From NCBI RefSeq assembly GCF_000526215.1, contig NZ_JAFQ01000004.1, forward strand, positions 1,426,001-1,490,000: a DNA stretch of 64,000 nt, written 5' to 3'. Below the pieces are notes generated by a model, which had not been told where the DNA came from, made no database searches, and saw nothing but the letters and a program-made list of their open reading frames with translations. This document shows positions 20,449 through 31,020 of this stretch, piece by piece. The stretch is from Nocardia sp. BMG51109 (GTDB taxonomy: Bacteria; Actinomycetota; Actinomycetes; Mycobacteriales; Mycobacteriaceae). Position numbers and translations under genes: made by a program. The stretch's first letter is position 1. Every line of letters starts with the position of its first letter.

Positions 20449-21210
20449 ATGAGCGGCGGTACATACCGGTCCGAATCCGCCCGCGCGACCGCGGGCGGAC
20501 GGGATCCGGCCGCGAGTGCGCTCGCGGAATCCGCACGGCCGGCCGGTCGTTCCGGCCAGGACGCCTCGCCGCGGCGTCGACGGGGGCTGCGGCAGCGGCT
20601 GTCCGCGCGGCTCGAATCGCACGGAATCGTGTTCCGCCGCGGCGCGCTGTCCGCCGGTGCCCGGCGCGAACTACTCCTGCGCGGCCTGCCCGGTACCGCC
20701 ACGGTCCTCGGCGTCCGGCCGCGCCGCACCGAGCCCGGGTACCACTTCTGGGTGCGGGTGCGGGCGGAGGGCCTGCCGCCGTACGAGACCCGCGTGCGGC
20801 AGTGGGTCGGCGACGCCGACCTGGAACTGATGCGGCCCGGCGACGTGGTCGGCTGCCGGGTAGACCCGGGCGACCACGAACGGATGGTGCTGTACGCGCC
20901 CGGCCCGGCGGAGGCGACCAGGGTCAGCATCGCGAAGATCCTGGCCGACGGCCGACGCGCCGACGCGACCGTGCTCACCACGACGCCCGTCGCCGCCGAC
21001 TACAGCGATCGCGACAATCCGCTGCTGCGGCTGGACATGGAGTTGCGGGCCTGGGACGAACCGCGGCCGTGGCGGGTGCGGATCGTGCAGCCGGTCCCGC
21101 TGACGGCCCTCCAACTGGTCGATCTCGGAAGGCATCTGGAGGTCGCCTTCTTCACCGTCGATCGGGGGGAGTCCGTCGCGGTGGACTGGCAGGCGTCGGC
21201 GGAGATCTGA
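20449..21210 (+). CDS. Uncharacterised protein with duplicated beta-rich domain
   Basis: 253 residues; I do not recognise the family. A basic, low-complexity N-terminus (to about 60) with RRRRGLRQRL is followed by two similar units of about 75 residues: GLPGTATVLGVRPRRTEPGYHFWVRVRAEG...MRPGDVVGCRVDPGDHERMVLY and RADATVLTTTPVAADYSDRDNPLLRLDMELRAWD...LGRHLEVAFFTVDRGESVAVDW. No TM or signal. Each unit looks like a small barrel ending in a '(V)xxCRVDPxDxxxV'-type strand. Divergent from serC, convergent with citA. Confidence 0.75.
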   Translation: MSGGTYRSESARATAGGRDPAASALAESARPAGRSGQDASPRRRRGLRQRLSARLESHGIVFRRGALSAGARRELLLRGLPGTATVLGVRPRRTEPGYHFWVRVRAEGLPPYETRVRQWVGDADLELMRPGDVVGCRVDPGDHERMVLYAPGPAEATRVSIAKILADGRRADATVLTTTPVAADYSDRDNPLLRLDMELRAWDEPRPWRVRIVQPVPLTALQLVDLGRHLEVAFFTVDRGESVAVDWQASAEI

Positions 21211-21253
21211 CGCGAGGACACCCGCGCGCGGATATCCGCCGTTCGCCCCGGAT

Positions 21254-22393
21254 CTACTTGCGGACCACGCTCTCCCACCCGGTGACCGATGCCGCCGCGC
21301 GGGGCTCCGGGCCGGTGTAGATGGCCGCCGGGCGAACCAGCTTGCCCAGCCGCTTCTGCTCCAGGATGTGCGCGCACCAGCCGGCCGTGCGGCCGCAGGT
21401 GAACATGGCGGGCATCATGTGCGCCGGAACCTCGGCGAAGTCCAGGATCACCGCCGCCCAGAACTCGACGTTGGTCTCGATGGCACGGTCGGGGCGCCGC
21501 TCGCGCAGTTCGGCGAGCGCGGCCTGTTCCAGCGCGGCGGCCACCTCGAAGCGCGGGGCGTCGAGCCGCTGGGCGGTCGCACGCAGCACCCGGGCGCGCG
21601 GGTCCTCGGCGCGGTAGACCCGGTGACCGAAGCCCATCAGCTTCTCCTTGCGGTCCAGGATGCCCTTCACCAGAGCCCGTGCGTCGCCGGACTTCTCGAC
21701 CTGTTCGATCATGGGCAGCACCCGCGCCGGGGCGCCGCCGTGCAGCGGCCCGGACATGGCGCCGATCGCGCCGGACAGGCAGGCCGCGACGTCGGCGCCG
21801 GTGGAGGCGATGACGCGGGCGGTGAAGGTGGAGGCGTTCATGCCGTGCTCGGCGGCCGAGACCCAGTAGGCGTCGATGGCCTCGATGTGCCGCGGGTCCG
21901 GATCACCCTGCCAGCGGACCATGAACCGCTCGGTGATCGTGTCGCACTCGTCGATCTTCTTCTGCGGCACCGCGGGATGGTAGATGCCGCGGGCGGACTG
22001 CGCCACATACGACAGCGCCATCACCGAGGCGCGGGCCAGATTCTCCCGCGCGGTGTCGTCGTCGATGTCCAGCAGGGGTTGGTAACCCCAGATCGGGGCG
22101 AGCATGGCCAGGCCGGCCTGCACGTCCACCCGGACGTCGCCGGTGTGCACCGGCAGCGGGAACGGTTCGGCCGGCGGCAGGCCGCGCCCGAATTCGCTGT
22201 CGACCAGCAGCGCCCAGACGTCGCCGAAGGTCACCCGGTTCGTCACCAGATCCTGGATGTCGACGCCGCGGTAGCGCAGCGCGCCGCCGTCCTTGTCGGG
22301 TTCGGCGATATCGGTGGTGAAAGCCACCACACCTTCCAGGCCGCTGACGAAATCGGGGGGTACGGCCGGGCCGGCCGCAGCGCTGGTAGTCAT
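21254..22393 (-). CDS. citA: Citrate synthase 2 (CitA type)
   Basis: 379 residues, citrate/methylcitrate synthase family. Catalytic histidines in SGPLHGGAP (about 217) and MGFGHRVYRAEDPRA (about 255); catalytic aspartate in NVEFWAAVILDFAEVP (about 315). Shorter than GltA, like M. tuberculosis CitA (Rv0889c). ATG 22393 has AAGGAG 9 nt upstream; the longer frame is spurious. It may take propionyl-CoA as well as acetyl-CoA; specificity cannot be read from sequence. Divergent from pdxH. Confidence 0.93.
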   Translation of the reverse strand: MTTSAAAGPAVPPDFVSGLEGVVAFTTDIAEPDKDGGALRYRGVDIQDLVTNRVTFGDVWALLVDSEFGRGLPPAEPFPLPVHTGDVRVDVQAGLAMLAPIWGYQPLLDIDDDTARENLARASVMALSYVAQSARGIYHPAVPQKKIDECDTITERFMVRWQGDPDPRHIEAIDAYWVSAAEHGMNASTFTARVIASTGADVAACLSGAIGAMSGPLHGGAPARVLPMIEQVEKSGDARALVKGILDRKEKLMGFGHRVYRAEDPRARVLRATAQRLDAPRFEVAAALEQAALAELRERRPDRAIETNVEFWAAVILDFAEVPAHMMPAMFTCGRTAGWCAHILEQKRLGKLVRPAAIYTGPEPRAAASVTGWESVVRK

Positions 22394-22609
22394 GTTGTGA
22401 CTCTCCTTGCCATTCGAGCCGCACGATCCGTGGGCGGCCACGCGTAGTCGATCCGGCGCCAGCGCAAGCCCTGCGTGTCCGCACGCGGTTCCCGCTATGG
22501 GCTCGACAACTCCCGCCGGGTCCGATGCGGCGCCCGCCGGCCGCACGCGATTGCGCAGGCCGGACACGCGTCGATCAGTGAGAACCTTAGTCCCTCCTCT
22601 ACCCCGGAG

Positions 22610-22615
22610 TAACGT
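22610..22615 (+). promoter_or_regulatory. -10 box TAACGT, leaderless pdxH
   Basis: TAACGT ends 7 nt before ATG 22623 and decides between this start and the upstream open frame. Confidence 0.6.
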
Positions 22616-22622
22616 CTGGCCC

Positions 22623-23366
22623 ATGCGCGACGAGCAGAATTCACCTGGGGTGACGGAGCAGCCCGAGGCCGTCCGGATCGGTCCGGCGATGCGGGCGCAA
22701 CTGGACATCGCGGCGATGCGGGCGGAGTACGGCGGCGACCCGGATCTGGACGAATCATGGCTGGTCGAAGGCTGGGAACCGCTGCTGCGCATCTGGATCG
22801 AACAGGCTACGCGCGCGGGCATCGCCGAGCCGAACGCCATGGTGCTGGCCACCGTGGAACGCACCGATGCGGGCCCGCGGCCGGCCTCGCGCACCGTACT
22901 GTGCAAGGGACTGTCGGGCGAGGGTGTGACTTTCTACACCAATTACGACTCCGCCAAGGGCGATCAGCTCTCGGCGGTTCCCTACGGTTCGATCACCTTC
23001 ACCTGGCCCGCGCTGGGCCGGCAGGTCACGCTGCGCGGGCCGGTCGCACCGGTGCCGTCCGAGGTGACCTCGGTCTACTGGCGGTCGCGGCCGCGCAATT
23101 CGCAGCTGGGCGCCTGGGCCTCGCAGCAGTCCCGGCCGATCGCCTCGCGCACCGAACTGGACCGGGCACTGGCGGACGTCACGGCCCGCTTCGAGGGCGT
23201 GGAACAGGTTCCGGTCCCGGCGAACTGGGGCGGATATCTCCTGCGGCCCGAACAGGTCGAGTTCTGGCAGGGGCGGCGCAGCCGGCTGCACAACCGGATC
23301 CGGGTGCTGCTGGAGGCCGGCAATACGGATGCCTCGGCCATGAAGATCGAGCGACTCCAGCCCTGA
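22623..23366 (+). CDS. pdxH: Pyridoxamine 5'-phosphate oxidase PdxH
   Basis: 247 residues. FMN enzyme oxidising PNP/PMP to pyridoxal phosphate, the cofactor of SerC and DapC also encoded here. Motifs: [67 protein letters not shown] and the C-terminal [17 protein letters not shown] with final KIERLQP (E. coli WKIDRLAP). The substrate-binding RLH and FMN-binding segments are intact. Confidence 0.95.
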   Translation: MRDEQNSPGVTEQPEAVRIGPAMRAQLDIAAMRAEYGGDPDLDESWLVEGWEPLLRIWIEQATRAGIAEPNAMVLATVERTDAGPRPASRTVLCKGLSGEGVTFYTNYDSAKGDQLSAVPYGSITFTWPALGRQVTLRGPVAPVPSEVTSVYWRSRPRNSQLGAWASQQSRPIASRTELDRALADVTARFEGVEQVPVPANWGGYLLRPEQVEFWQGRRSRLHNRIRVLLEAGNTDASAMKIERLQP

Positions 23367-23431
23367 ACACCCGCCTTGTAATCATGGGATGACCCGCCGA
23401 AAATCGGTGACCATGCGCCCGATCGACCCGC

Positions 23432-23437
23432 TACCCT
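23432..23437 (+). promoter_or_regulatory. -10 box TACCCT, leaderless start of MFS gene
   Basis: TACCCT ends 7 nt before GTG 23445. Confidence 0.5.
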
Positions 23438-23444
23438 TCCGCCG

Positions 23445-24728
23445 GTGAAGCTCCTCGCGGACACCGCGCCGCTCCGCGATACCGACTACCGCCGGCTGTG
23501 GACCACGGGCATCGTCACGGTGATCGGCGCGCAGCTGTCGGTGGTGGCCGTGCCGCAGCAGATCTTCCAGATCACCGGCAGCTCCGGCTATGTCGGCCTG
23601 GCCGGGGTGTTCGGGCTGGTCCCGCTGATCGTGTTCGGCCTGTGGGGCGGCGCGCTGGCCGACGTGATGGACCGGCGCAAGCTGCTGCTGATCACCAGCG
23701 CCGGTACCGGACTCACCTCCGTCGCGTTCTGGGCGCAGGCCGCCGCCGGGCTGAACAACGTGTGGATCGTCCTGGTGCTGTTCGCGATTCAGCAGGCGTT
23801 CTTCGCGGTGAACCAGCCCACCCGGTCGGCGATCTTTCCCCGGCTGCTGCCGAACGAACTGCTGCCCGCGGCCAACTCGCTGAACATGACGGTGACGCAG
23901 TTCGGCGCCATCGCCGGGCCGGTGCTGGCCGGATCGCTGATCCCGCTGACCGGGCTGCCGACGCTGTATCTGCTGGACTCGATCGCGTTGCTGGCAACGC
24001 TGTGGGCAGTGTGGCGGTTGCCGTCGGTCCCGCCGACCGGTGCGCCCCGCCGGGCCGGGCCGCGGGTCGTGATCGAGGGCTTCGCCTATCTGGCGACGCA
24101 GCGAATCCTGCTCGCATCCTTCGCCGTCGACATCATCGCGATGGTGTTCGGCATGCCCCGGGCGTTGTTCCCGCAGATCGCCCGGGACAGCTTCGGCGAT
24201 CCGGCGGAGGGCGGCGTCGCGCTCGGCCTGCTGTTCGCGGCGATCTCGGCCGGGGCGGTGGCGGGCGGGGTGTTCTCCGGCTGGCTGAGCCAGGTCCGCC
24301 GGCAGGGGCTGGCCGTCGTCGTGTGTATCGCCCTGTGGGGCCTGGCGATGGTCGGATTCGGGATCGCCGTCGGCGCCACCGGGCACGGCCCGGCCGTCCG
24401 GCTGGGGCTGTGGATCGCCCTGGCCTGCTTGGCCTTCGGCGGTGCGGTGGACATGTTCTCGGCCGCGCTGCGGACCACCATGCTGCAGCAGGTCGCCACC
24501 GACGAGATGCGCGGCCGGCTGCAGGGGGTGTTCGTCGTGGTGGTGGCGGGCGGCCCGCGCATCGGTGATGTTTCCCATGGTTTTGCCGCCGCGGCCCTGG
24601 GTACGACGGTGGCCGCGGCGGGCGGTGGAGTCCTGGTGGTGATCGGGGTCGTGATCGCCGCGGCGGCGTTTCCGGCATTCGTGCGCTACCGGGTCGCCCG
24701 CGCGCCCGCCGAGGTCCCGATGCCGTAA
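23445..24728 (+). CDS. MFS exporter, EntS-like
   Basis: 427 residues, about 12 TM helices, MFS_3/EntS-type: an N-terminal amphipathic start (LRDTDYRRLWTTGIVTVIGAQLSVVAVPQQIFQITGSS), GLWGGALADVMDRRKLLL as the A-motif, NQPTRSAIFPRLLPNELLPAANSL, and a late TMLQQVATDEMRGRLQGVF loop. Relatives export catecholate siderophores or drugs. A siderophore link is only suggestive because the salicylate genes are 35 kb away. GTG start, leaderless pattern. Confidence 0.85.
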   Translation: MKLLADTAPLRDTDYRRLWTTGIVTVIGAQLSVVAVPQQIFQITGSSGYVGLAGVFGLVPLIVFGLWGGALADVMDRRKLLLITSAGTGLTSVAFWAQAAAGLNNVWIVLVLFAIQQAFFAVNQPTRSAIFPRLLPNELLPAANSLNMTVTQFGAIAGPVLAGSLIPLTGLPTLYLLDSIALLATLWAVWRLPSVPPTGAPRRAGPRVVIEGFAYLATQRILLASFAVDIIAMVFGMPRALFPQIARDSFGDPAEGGVALGLLFAAISAGAVAGGVFSGWLSQVRRQGLAVVVCIALWGLAMVGFGIAVGATGHGPAVRLGLWIALACLAFGGAVDMFSAALRTTMLQQVATDEMRGRLQGVFVVVVAGGPRIGDVSHGFAAAALGTTVAAAGGGVLVVIGVVIAAAAFPAFVRYRVARAPAEVPMP

Positions 24729-24970
24729 AACGGACCGCCCGGCCTGCGGTGATCGATCCCGCGGCGGACCACACCGCCCGGCCCCGCCGTCGGCCGCCGC
24801 ACCAATACCACGACCCACCGGTCCGGCTCACCTCGATCGGAGGTGACCGTGAGGTAGTTAACGGCCACCCTCGCTGATCACGTACATCGCCCAGCGGCTA
24901 GCGTTGAGAGAGGCGCATCGGACGCCGACCGCGCCGGTGCCTTCGGTTCTAGCCTGAGAGGGATCCTTCC

Positions 24971-26323
<1,353 letters not shown>

Positions 26324-26337
26324 AAACAGCCGCCAGA

Positions 26338-26369
26338 AACCCGCTTCCGGACTTCCGGAGGCGGGTTTC
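26338..26369 (+). terminator. Intrinsic terminator after gltA
   Basis: 13-bp stem AACCCGCTTCCGG / CCGGAGGCGGGTT with one mismatch and an ACTT loop, 15 nt after the stop and followed by TTCGTCGT. Confidence 0.8.
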
Positions 26370-26516
26370 GTCGTATCACGGGGCCCGCCGGGCGAAAAAA
26401 TAACGGCGCCCGTGGAACCGAACCGGGATCCGGGCCGTCCAATCGGGGCATAGAGAGCAATCGATCGGTCGTCCCGGGGGGCGGCCGGTCCTGGAAAAGC
26501 TGTACCGGGGGAGCAC

Positions 26517-28223
26517 ATGAAGTCGGCAACCGTCCTTGTCCACGAGAGCTCCGCGCGTCAGGAGTTCGCGCGCCGGCTCGCCGCCCTGCATCGCGCGGCC
26601 GGGGCACCCTCCTTGCGCAACGTCGCGATGCTGGCGCAGCAGCGGGTGGCGGACGCCGGCGGCGCGGGCCGTTCGGCGCTGGCCTCCGCGCAGCGCATCA
26701 GCGACTGGATGAGCGGCCGCAATGTGCCGGCGAAGTTCGACTCGCTGGTCCCCGTGCTGCACGTGCTGGCCGCCCGGGCCCGCCGCAGGTCCGGAATGCC
26801 CAGCCGGGCGATGAATCTGCGGGAGTGGCGTTCGCTGTGGTCGGCGGCCCGCACCGCACCGCCCGACCGGACCGCCGCACCGGCGACGCAGCTCTACCCG
26901 GCCGAGGGCCCGTATTCCGCGGAGCACGAAGGAATCTTCTTCGGCCGGCAGCGGGCGCTCGCCGCGCTGCTGGAGTTGGTGCGGGCATCGGCCAGCCCGC
27001 ACCGCGCGAGTGATGTGGTCGTGCTGACCGGCGCCTCCGGGGTCGGCAAGTCGTCCCTGCTGCGGGCCGGTGTCCTGCCGGTACTGAACGTGGAGACCGA
27101 ACGGTGGGCGGTCATGACGATGACGCCCGGCCCGGACCCGCTCCGGACGATGAGCCGCATCCGCGAGAGGACGGCGGCATTCGGCGGCCGGGAGGGCCGG
27201 CGTCCGCTGATCGTCATCGACCAGTTCGAGTCGCTGTTCGCCCCCGGCGTGGAATCCGTTGTGCGGGAGTACTTTCTGACCTCGTTGCAGCAGCTGTGCA
27301 CCGCCGGGTCGGTCATCGTCTCGGTGCGGTCCGATCATCTCGCCGAATGCGCGCAGTATGCCTGGCTGGCGCACGCGATCCGGCACAACAGTTTCACGCT
27401 GAATCCCATGACCCGCCAGGAACTCACCGCGACGATCGTCGGCCCACCGCGGACCCGCGGCGTGACGGTCGACCAGGGCGTCGTCGAACTTCTGCTCACC
27501 GCGCTGGAAACGCCTCGATACTGTCTCGACCGGCAGCATGCCGATCCGGGCGTGCTCCCGGTCCTGCACGCCACGCTGTCCTCGATGTGGGCGCGGCACA
27601 CCGACGATCGGCTGGGCGTCGCCGACTACCGGCGCATCGGCGGCCTGGAGCGCACGGCCCGCACCCTCGCCGAGCAGGCATGGCGCGAGCTGTCGTCCGA
27701 CGAGCGGACCGATGCCCGGCAACTGCTGCTCGCGCTGGTCACCGTGCACCGCGACGGCGGCATCACCCGCCGGCGGCTGCCGGTCGGCGAACTGCGGCGC
27801 ATCGCCACGCAGAACGCCACCGGCCGGGCACTCATCGACACCCTCGTGCGGGCACGGCTGATCACCGTCGACTACAAGCACGCCGCTCTGGTGCACGACA
27901 CCCTGCTCGGCTGGGATCGCCTGTCCACGTGGATATCCGAGCAGCGTGCGCCCCTGCTGTGGCGGCACCGCATCGAGGAGGATGCCGCCGAATGGGATAC
28001 CGCCGACCGCGACCCGGGCCTGCTGTACCGCGGCAGCCGGCTGACAACGGCGGTCCGCCATGCCACTCCGGCCCTGACGGCCGTGGCGACCGAGTTCCTG
28101 CGCCTGTCCGCCCGGTCGGAACTCGCCGATACGGGCACGAGCACCGAGAGCGACGCGGTCGAACCGCCGGCGGCGGCCGGACAGCCCCGCAACGGGACGA
28201 CGTGCATGCAAAGCAATCGATGA
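26517..28223 (+). CDS. nSTAND-type P-loop NTPase with N-terminal HTH, no sensor repeats
   Basis: 568 residues. An XRE-like helical region (ARRLAALHRAAGAPSLRNVAMLAQQ...RISDWMSGRNVPAKF, 15-90) precedes a novel-STAND ATPase: a GIFFGRQRALAALLELV entry segment, Walker A LTGASGVGKSSLLRAG (about 172-182), Walker B PLIVIDQFESLF (about 230-240), an RSDHL sensor and the winged-helix part YRRIGGLERTARTLAEQAW. Relatives usually go on through FLxxS...E into a TM or WD40 beta-propeller; this one ends soon after EFLRLSARSELA, so the C-terminal sensor is absent. GGGGGAG ribosome site. A signalling or defence role is possible but not shown. Confidence 0.85.
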   Translation: MKSATVLVHESSARQEFARRLAALHRAAGAPSLRNVAMLAQQRVADAGGAGRSALASAQRISDWMSGRNVPAKFDSLVPVLHVLAARARRRSGMPSRAMNLREWRSLWSAARTAPPDRTAAPATQLYPAEGPYSAEHEGIFFGRQRALAALLELVRASASPHRASDVVVLTGASGVGKSSLLRAGVLPVLNVETERWAVMTMTPGPDPLRTMSRIRERTAAFGGREGRRPLIVIDQFESLFAPGVESVVREYFLTSLQQLCTAGSVIVSVRSDHLAECAQYAWLAHAIRHNSFTLNPMTRQELTATIVGPPRTRGVTVDQGVVELLLTALETPRYCLDRQHADPGVLPVLHATLSSMWARHTDDRLGVADYRRIGGLERTARTLAEQAWRELSSDERTDARQLLLALVTVHRDGGITRRRLPVGELRRIATQNATGRALIDTLVRARLITVDYKHAALVHDTLLGWDRLSTWISEQRAPLLWRHRIEEDAAEWDTADRDPGLLYRGSRLTTAVRHATPALTAVATEFLRLSARSELADTGTSTESDAVEPPAAAGQPRNGTTCMQSNR

Positions 28224-28828
28224 CGCACCGCCGCCCGTCGGTACCGCCCGTCGGCCGCCGGGAAACCGGGCTGGATGGTGTTCTCCGCCCGGTACTCCCG
28301 GTTCGCCGGGCACTGTGCGGACCACGGCCGAGCGCACCGCCGAGTAGCTCGATCGCCGTGGCCACCAGCGAAGCCGGCACGATATCCGGGGAGGCCGCAT
28401 CGATCGAGCCGCCCCGAGGCGCCAGGCTCACCGCGTACCTCCGGAACAGCGGACCCGTCGACCTCCGATCGGGTCCGGGCGAATGCCGGTACACCCGGCA
28501 TGTGCGTAATAACTTGCCGCCCAATGGTTTCCGACCGACAAGCAGTTGTTAAGCCGACGCGAAGCAGGAACTCGCACAGTAGAAGCAGCACGGCAGAGGT
28601 CGTGCGGCGCCCGGCCCGCATCGCGCCGAGCTGCCAAGGCGGGGACGGCAGATCGGACAGGTCACCGGTGCGGGCCGGTGCGTTATCCGGATGCGCGGAG
28701 TGGCCGGTACGGGCAACGAGGCCACGTACGACAACGTCGTCGGGCCACTCCGCGCCCGGATGCCGGCCGTGCCGACGCCCGCGCGTAATTCGCGTGCGCC
28801 GGGCCACGCACCGTGCCATCGTCGGACC
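28224..28828. other. 605-bp gap without a supported gene
   Basis: All frames here give only composition-driven ORFs lacking ribosome sites or recognisable domains. The stretch near 28500-28560 is less GC-rich. It may contain the promoter of the acetyltransferase gene (CATCGT box 28817-28822, 6 nt before the ATG). Confidence 0.5.
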
Positions 28829-30028
28829 ATGGCGACTGCATCCGACATCACGCTGCGGGCGGCGACCGAGGCGGACGTTCCGGCTGCCCGGCTGCTACTG
28901 GCCACCGCCTTCGGCGGACCACCGGATGTCGATCCCGTCCGGCTCGAGCAGGGGCCGAAGCTCTTCCCGCTCGACCGGGTCATCCTGGCCGTCGAGGCCG
29001 GCCGCGTCGTCGGCCACACCCAGGACCGGACGATGACGCTGACGGTGCCGGGCGAGCGCACCGTCGAGGCGAGCGGCGTCGCCGCGGTGGCGGTCGCGCC
29101 CACCCACCGGCGGCGCGGCATCCTGCGCGCGATGTACACCGAGCTGCATCGGCGCACCGAGGCGGCGCGACTCCCGCTGACCATCTTCACCGCGAGCGCG
29201 GGCACCATCTACGGGCGGTTCGGATACGGCCCGGCCGTACTGGGGAGCCAGGTGACGATCGATCGGCGCTTCGCCGAATTCCGGCCCACCACACCGGATC
29301 CCGGCGGCGTCGAGCTGATCCGGCTGGAGCACGCGATCCCCCTGCTGCCGGAGCTCTACGACCGCTGGCGCCGCGTGACACCCGGCGCCCAGGTGCGACC
29401 GGAACCGGCGTGGAAGATCTGGCTGTCCCAGTTCCGGGGCGACGACGGACTGTTCGCCCTCATCCATCCCGACGGTTACGCGCTCTACAACTGCCGCCAC
29501 ACCGAAACCGGTCTCACCGCCGAGGTAGCGGAGCTGCGTGCGGTCACCCCCGACGCCCACGCCGCGCTGTGGCGAGTGCTGCTGGGCCTGGATCTGGTGA
29601 ACACCGTGGAGGCCCCGATCGGCGACGACGACCCGCTCCCCTACCTGCTCACCGATCCCCGCCTGGCTCGCACGACCGCGCGCTACGACCAGCTGTGGGC
29701 CCGGGTGATGGATGTCCCCGCCGCCCTGTCGGCCCGCGGGTACCAGGGAGATCTGGACGTGGCGCTCGGCGTGCACGACCCGTTCCGGAATGCCGGCGGC
29801 ACCTTCGCGCTGCGCGTGCGCGACGGCGTGGCGGACTGCGCGCCCACCACCCGCGAGGCCGATATCGAACTCGGCATCGACGTGCTCGGCAGCCTGTACC
29901 TCGGCGCCCACCGCGCCCGGGTGTTCGCCGCGGCGAACCGCCTGCGGGCCAAGGATCACGCGCACCTGCGCGCCTTCGACACGGCCTTCGGCGCCGACCG
30001 GGCCCCGGCCCTCGGCTGGTTCTTCTGA
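28829..30028 (+). CDS. eis: Eis-family N-acetyltransferase
   Basis: 399 residues, the Eis size: N-terminal GNAT (ITLRAATEADVPAARLLLATAFGG; acetyl-CoA loop VAVAPTHRRRGILRAMYTELHRR; ASAGTIYGRFGYGPA with the conserved tyrosine), a second partly degenerate GNAT region, and a C-terminal SCP-like region ending ALGWFF, where the family uses the terminal carboxylate in catalysis. Eis enzymes multi-acetylate aminoglycosides and other amines; natural substrate unknown. ATG 28829 fits the family N-terminus. Confidence 0.88.
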   Translation: MATASDITLRAATEADVPAARLLLATAFGGPPDVDPVRLEQGPKLFPLDRVILAVEAGRVVGHTQDRTMTLTVPGERTVEASGVAAVAVAPTHRRRGILRAMYTELHRRTEAARLPLTIFTASAGTIYGRFGYGPAVLGSQVTIDRRFAEFRPTTPDPGGVELIRLEHAIPLLPELYDRWRRVTPGAQVRPEPAWKIWLSQFRGDDGLFALIHPDGYALYNCRHTETGLTAEVAELRAVTPDAHAALWRVLLGLDLVNTVEAPIGDDDPLPYLLTDPRLARTTARYDQLWARVMDVPAALSARGYQGDLDVALGVHDPFRNAGGTFALRVRDGVADCAPTTREADIELGIDVLGSLYLGAHRARVFAAANRLRAKDHAHLRAFDTAFGADRAPALGWFF

Positions 30029-30061
30029 GCGGGTGCGCGCCGAGCTCTTCCGAGCGGGTGC
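30027..30061. repeat. 25-bp period direct repeat at the eis stop
   Basis: GAGCGGGTGC occurs at 30027 and 30052, the first copy containing the eis stop codon; flanking bases are partly conserved. Confidence 0.6.
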
Positions 30062-30117
30062 CGGCGACCACGTCGACCACGGTGGCCCGGTGTCCCGGCG
30101 GCTGGCATCCTGGAGTG

Positions 30118-30516
30118 GTGACCCTGCTCCGGTTCGTCCTGAATGTGCTGTGGCTGGTATTCGCCGGCTTCTGGATGGCGGTGGGCTACCTGCTGGCGGG
30201 CATCATCTGCTGCATTCTGATCGTCACCATCCCGTTCGGGATCGCCTCGTTCCGCATCGCCGCGTACGTGCTGTGGCCGTTCGGGCGCGAGGTGGTGGCA
30301 CGGCCCGACGCGGGGGTGCCGTCCGTGGTCGGCAATGTCATCTGGTTCATCGTGGCCGGCTGGTGGCTGGCGCTGGGACACCTGTTCACCAGCATCCCGC
30401 TGTTCGTCTCGATCATCGGGATCCCGTTCGGCTGGGCCAACCTGAAGCTCATCCCCGTGTCGCTGATGCCACTCGGCCGCGAAATCGTGCCCAGCGACGG
30501 GGCTTTCGCTCGCTGA
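30118..30516 (+). CDS. YccF-family membrane protein
   Basis: 132 residues with two copies of the YccF (DUF307) domain: LNVLWLVFAGFWMAVGYLLAGIICCILIVTIPFGIASFRIAAYVLWPFGRE and VGNVIWFIVAGWWLALGHLFTSIPLFVSIIGIPFGWANLKLIPVSLMPLGREI. Four TM segments in two hairpins. GTG 30118 with a CATCCT box 6 nt upstream (GTG 30115 is an alternative). Function unknown. Ends 3 bp from the convergent MarR stop. Confidence 0.92.
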   Translation: MTLLRFVLNVLWLVFAGFWMAVGYLLAGIICCILIVTIPFGIASFRIAAYVLWPFGREVVARPDAGVPSVVGNVIWFIVAGWWLALGHLFTSIPLFVSIIGIPFGWANLKLIPVSLMPLGREIVPSDGAFAR

Positions 30517-30519
30517 GCA

Positions 30520-30957
30520 TTATTCCGATTCGGCCACAATCTGTTTCATGATGTCCACGGCATCGTCGAGAATCTTCAGCTGCTCGGGTGTCAGCCCGGA
30601 CAACTGCTCGGTCATCCACGCCTCGCGGGCATTGTTCTCGTCCTGAACCAGCGCCCGCCCGGCCTCCGACAGCGAGACGATGATCTGGCGGCCGTCGGTG
30701 GGGTGGGGATTGCGTTCCACCAGTTGCAGTTCCGCGAGCGAGGCGATCACCCGCGTCATCGACGGCGGCTGCACCCGCTCCTTGGCCGCCAGCGCACCGG
30801 GCGTCATATCACCTTCGCGCTTGAGCGTCGCAAGCGCCGACAGCTGGGTCAGCGATATCTGAGCGTCGACACGCCGGCCGCGCAGATGCCGCGTCAGGCG
30901 CACGACTGCCAGGGAGAGCTCGGCGGCCAGCGCGCGAATGTCGGAAGGCGTTGTCAC
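30520..30957 (-). CDS. MarR-family regulator (Rv0880-like)
   Basis: 145-residue winged-helix regulator: LTQLSALATLKREGDMTPGALAAKERVQPPSMTRVIASLAELQLVERNPHPTDGRQIIVSLSEAGRALV is a complete MarR DNA-binding core with the DGRQ wing. Orthologue of Rv0880 by similarity and its place next to the DUF2530 gene. GTG start without ribosome site; TATCGT (30966-30971, minus strand) ends 8 nt upstream. It probably binds the 63-bp divergent gap, but no clear palindrome was found. Confidence 0.9.
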   Translation of the reverse strand: MTTPSDIRALAAELSLAVVRLTRHLRGRRVDAQISLTQLSALATLKREGDMTPGALAAKERVQPPSMTRVIASLAELQLVERNPHPTDGRQIIVSLSEAGRALVQDENNAREAWMTEQLSGLTPEQLKILDDAVDIMKQIVAESE

Positions 30958-31020
30958 AGAGCCAAACGATACGGGACGCGCCCCGGGGGAATCGTCCGTT
31001 CAGGCCGTAAGGTGGACATC
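30958..31020. promoter_or_regulatory. Divergent leaderless promoters, MarR / DUF2530
   Basis: Rightward TAAGGT (31008-31013) ends 7 nt before GTG 31021; leftward TATCGT (30966-30971) ends 8 nt before GTG 30957. The gap is only 63 bp, so both -35 regions share it. Confidence 0.55.

Noticed and set aside
20449..21220. Possible SHOCT or DUF3592 assignment for the unknown protein
   Set aside because: The diagnostic motifs are not present, so I left it unassigned.
22407..22622. N-terminal extension of PdxH in the open frame
   Set aside because: Sequence is Pro/Ala/Arg-rich noise; a -10 box 7 nt before ATG 22623 places the start there.
30952..30958. TGTCACA as a second ECF41 promoter near marR
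   Set aside because: No CGTC 16 bp downstream, and it overlaps the marR start codon.
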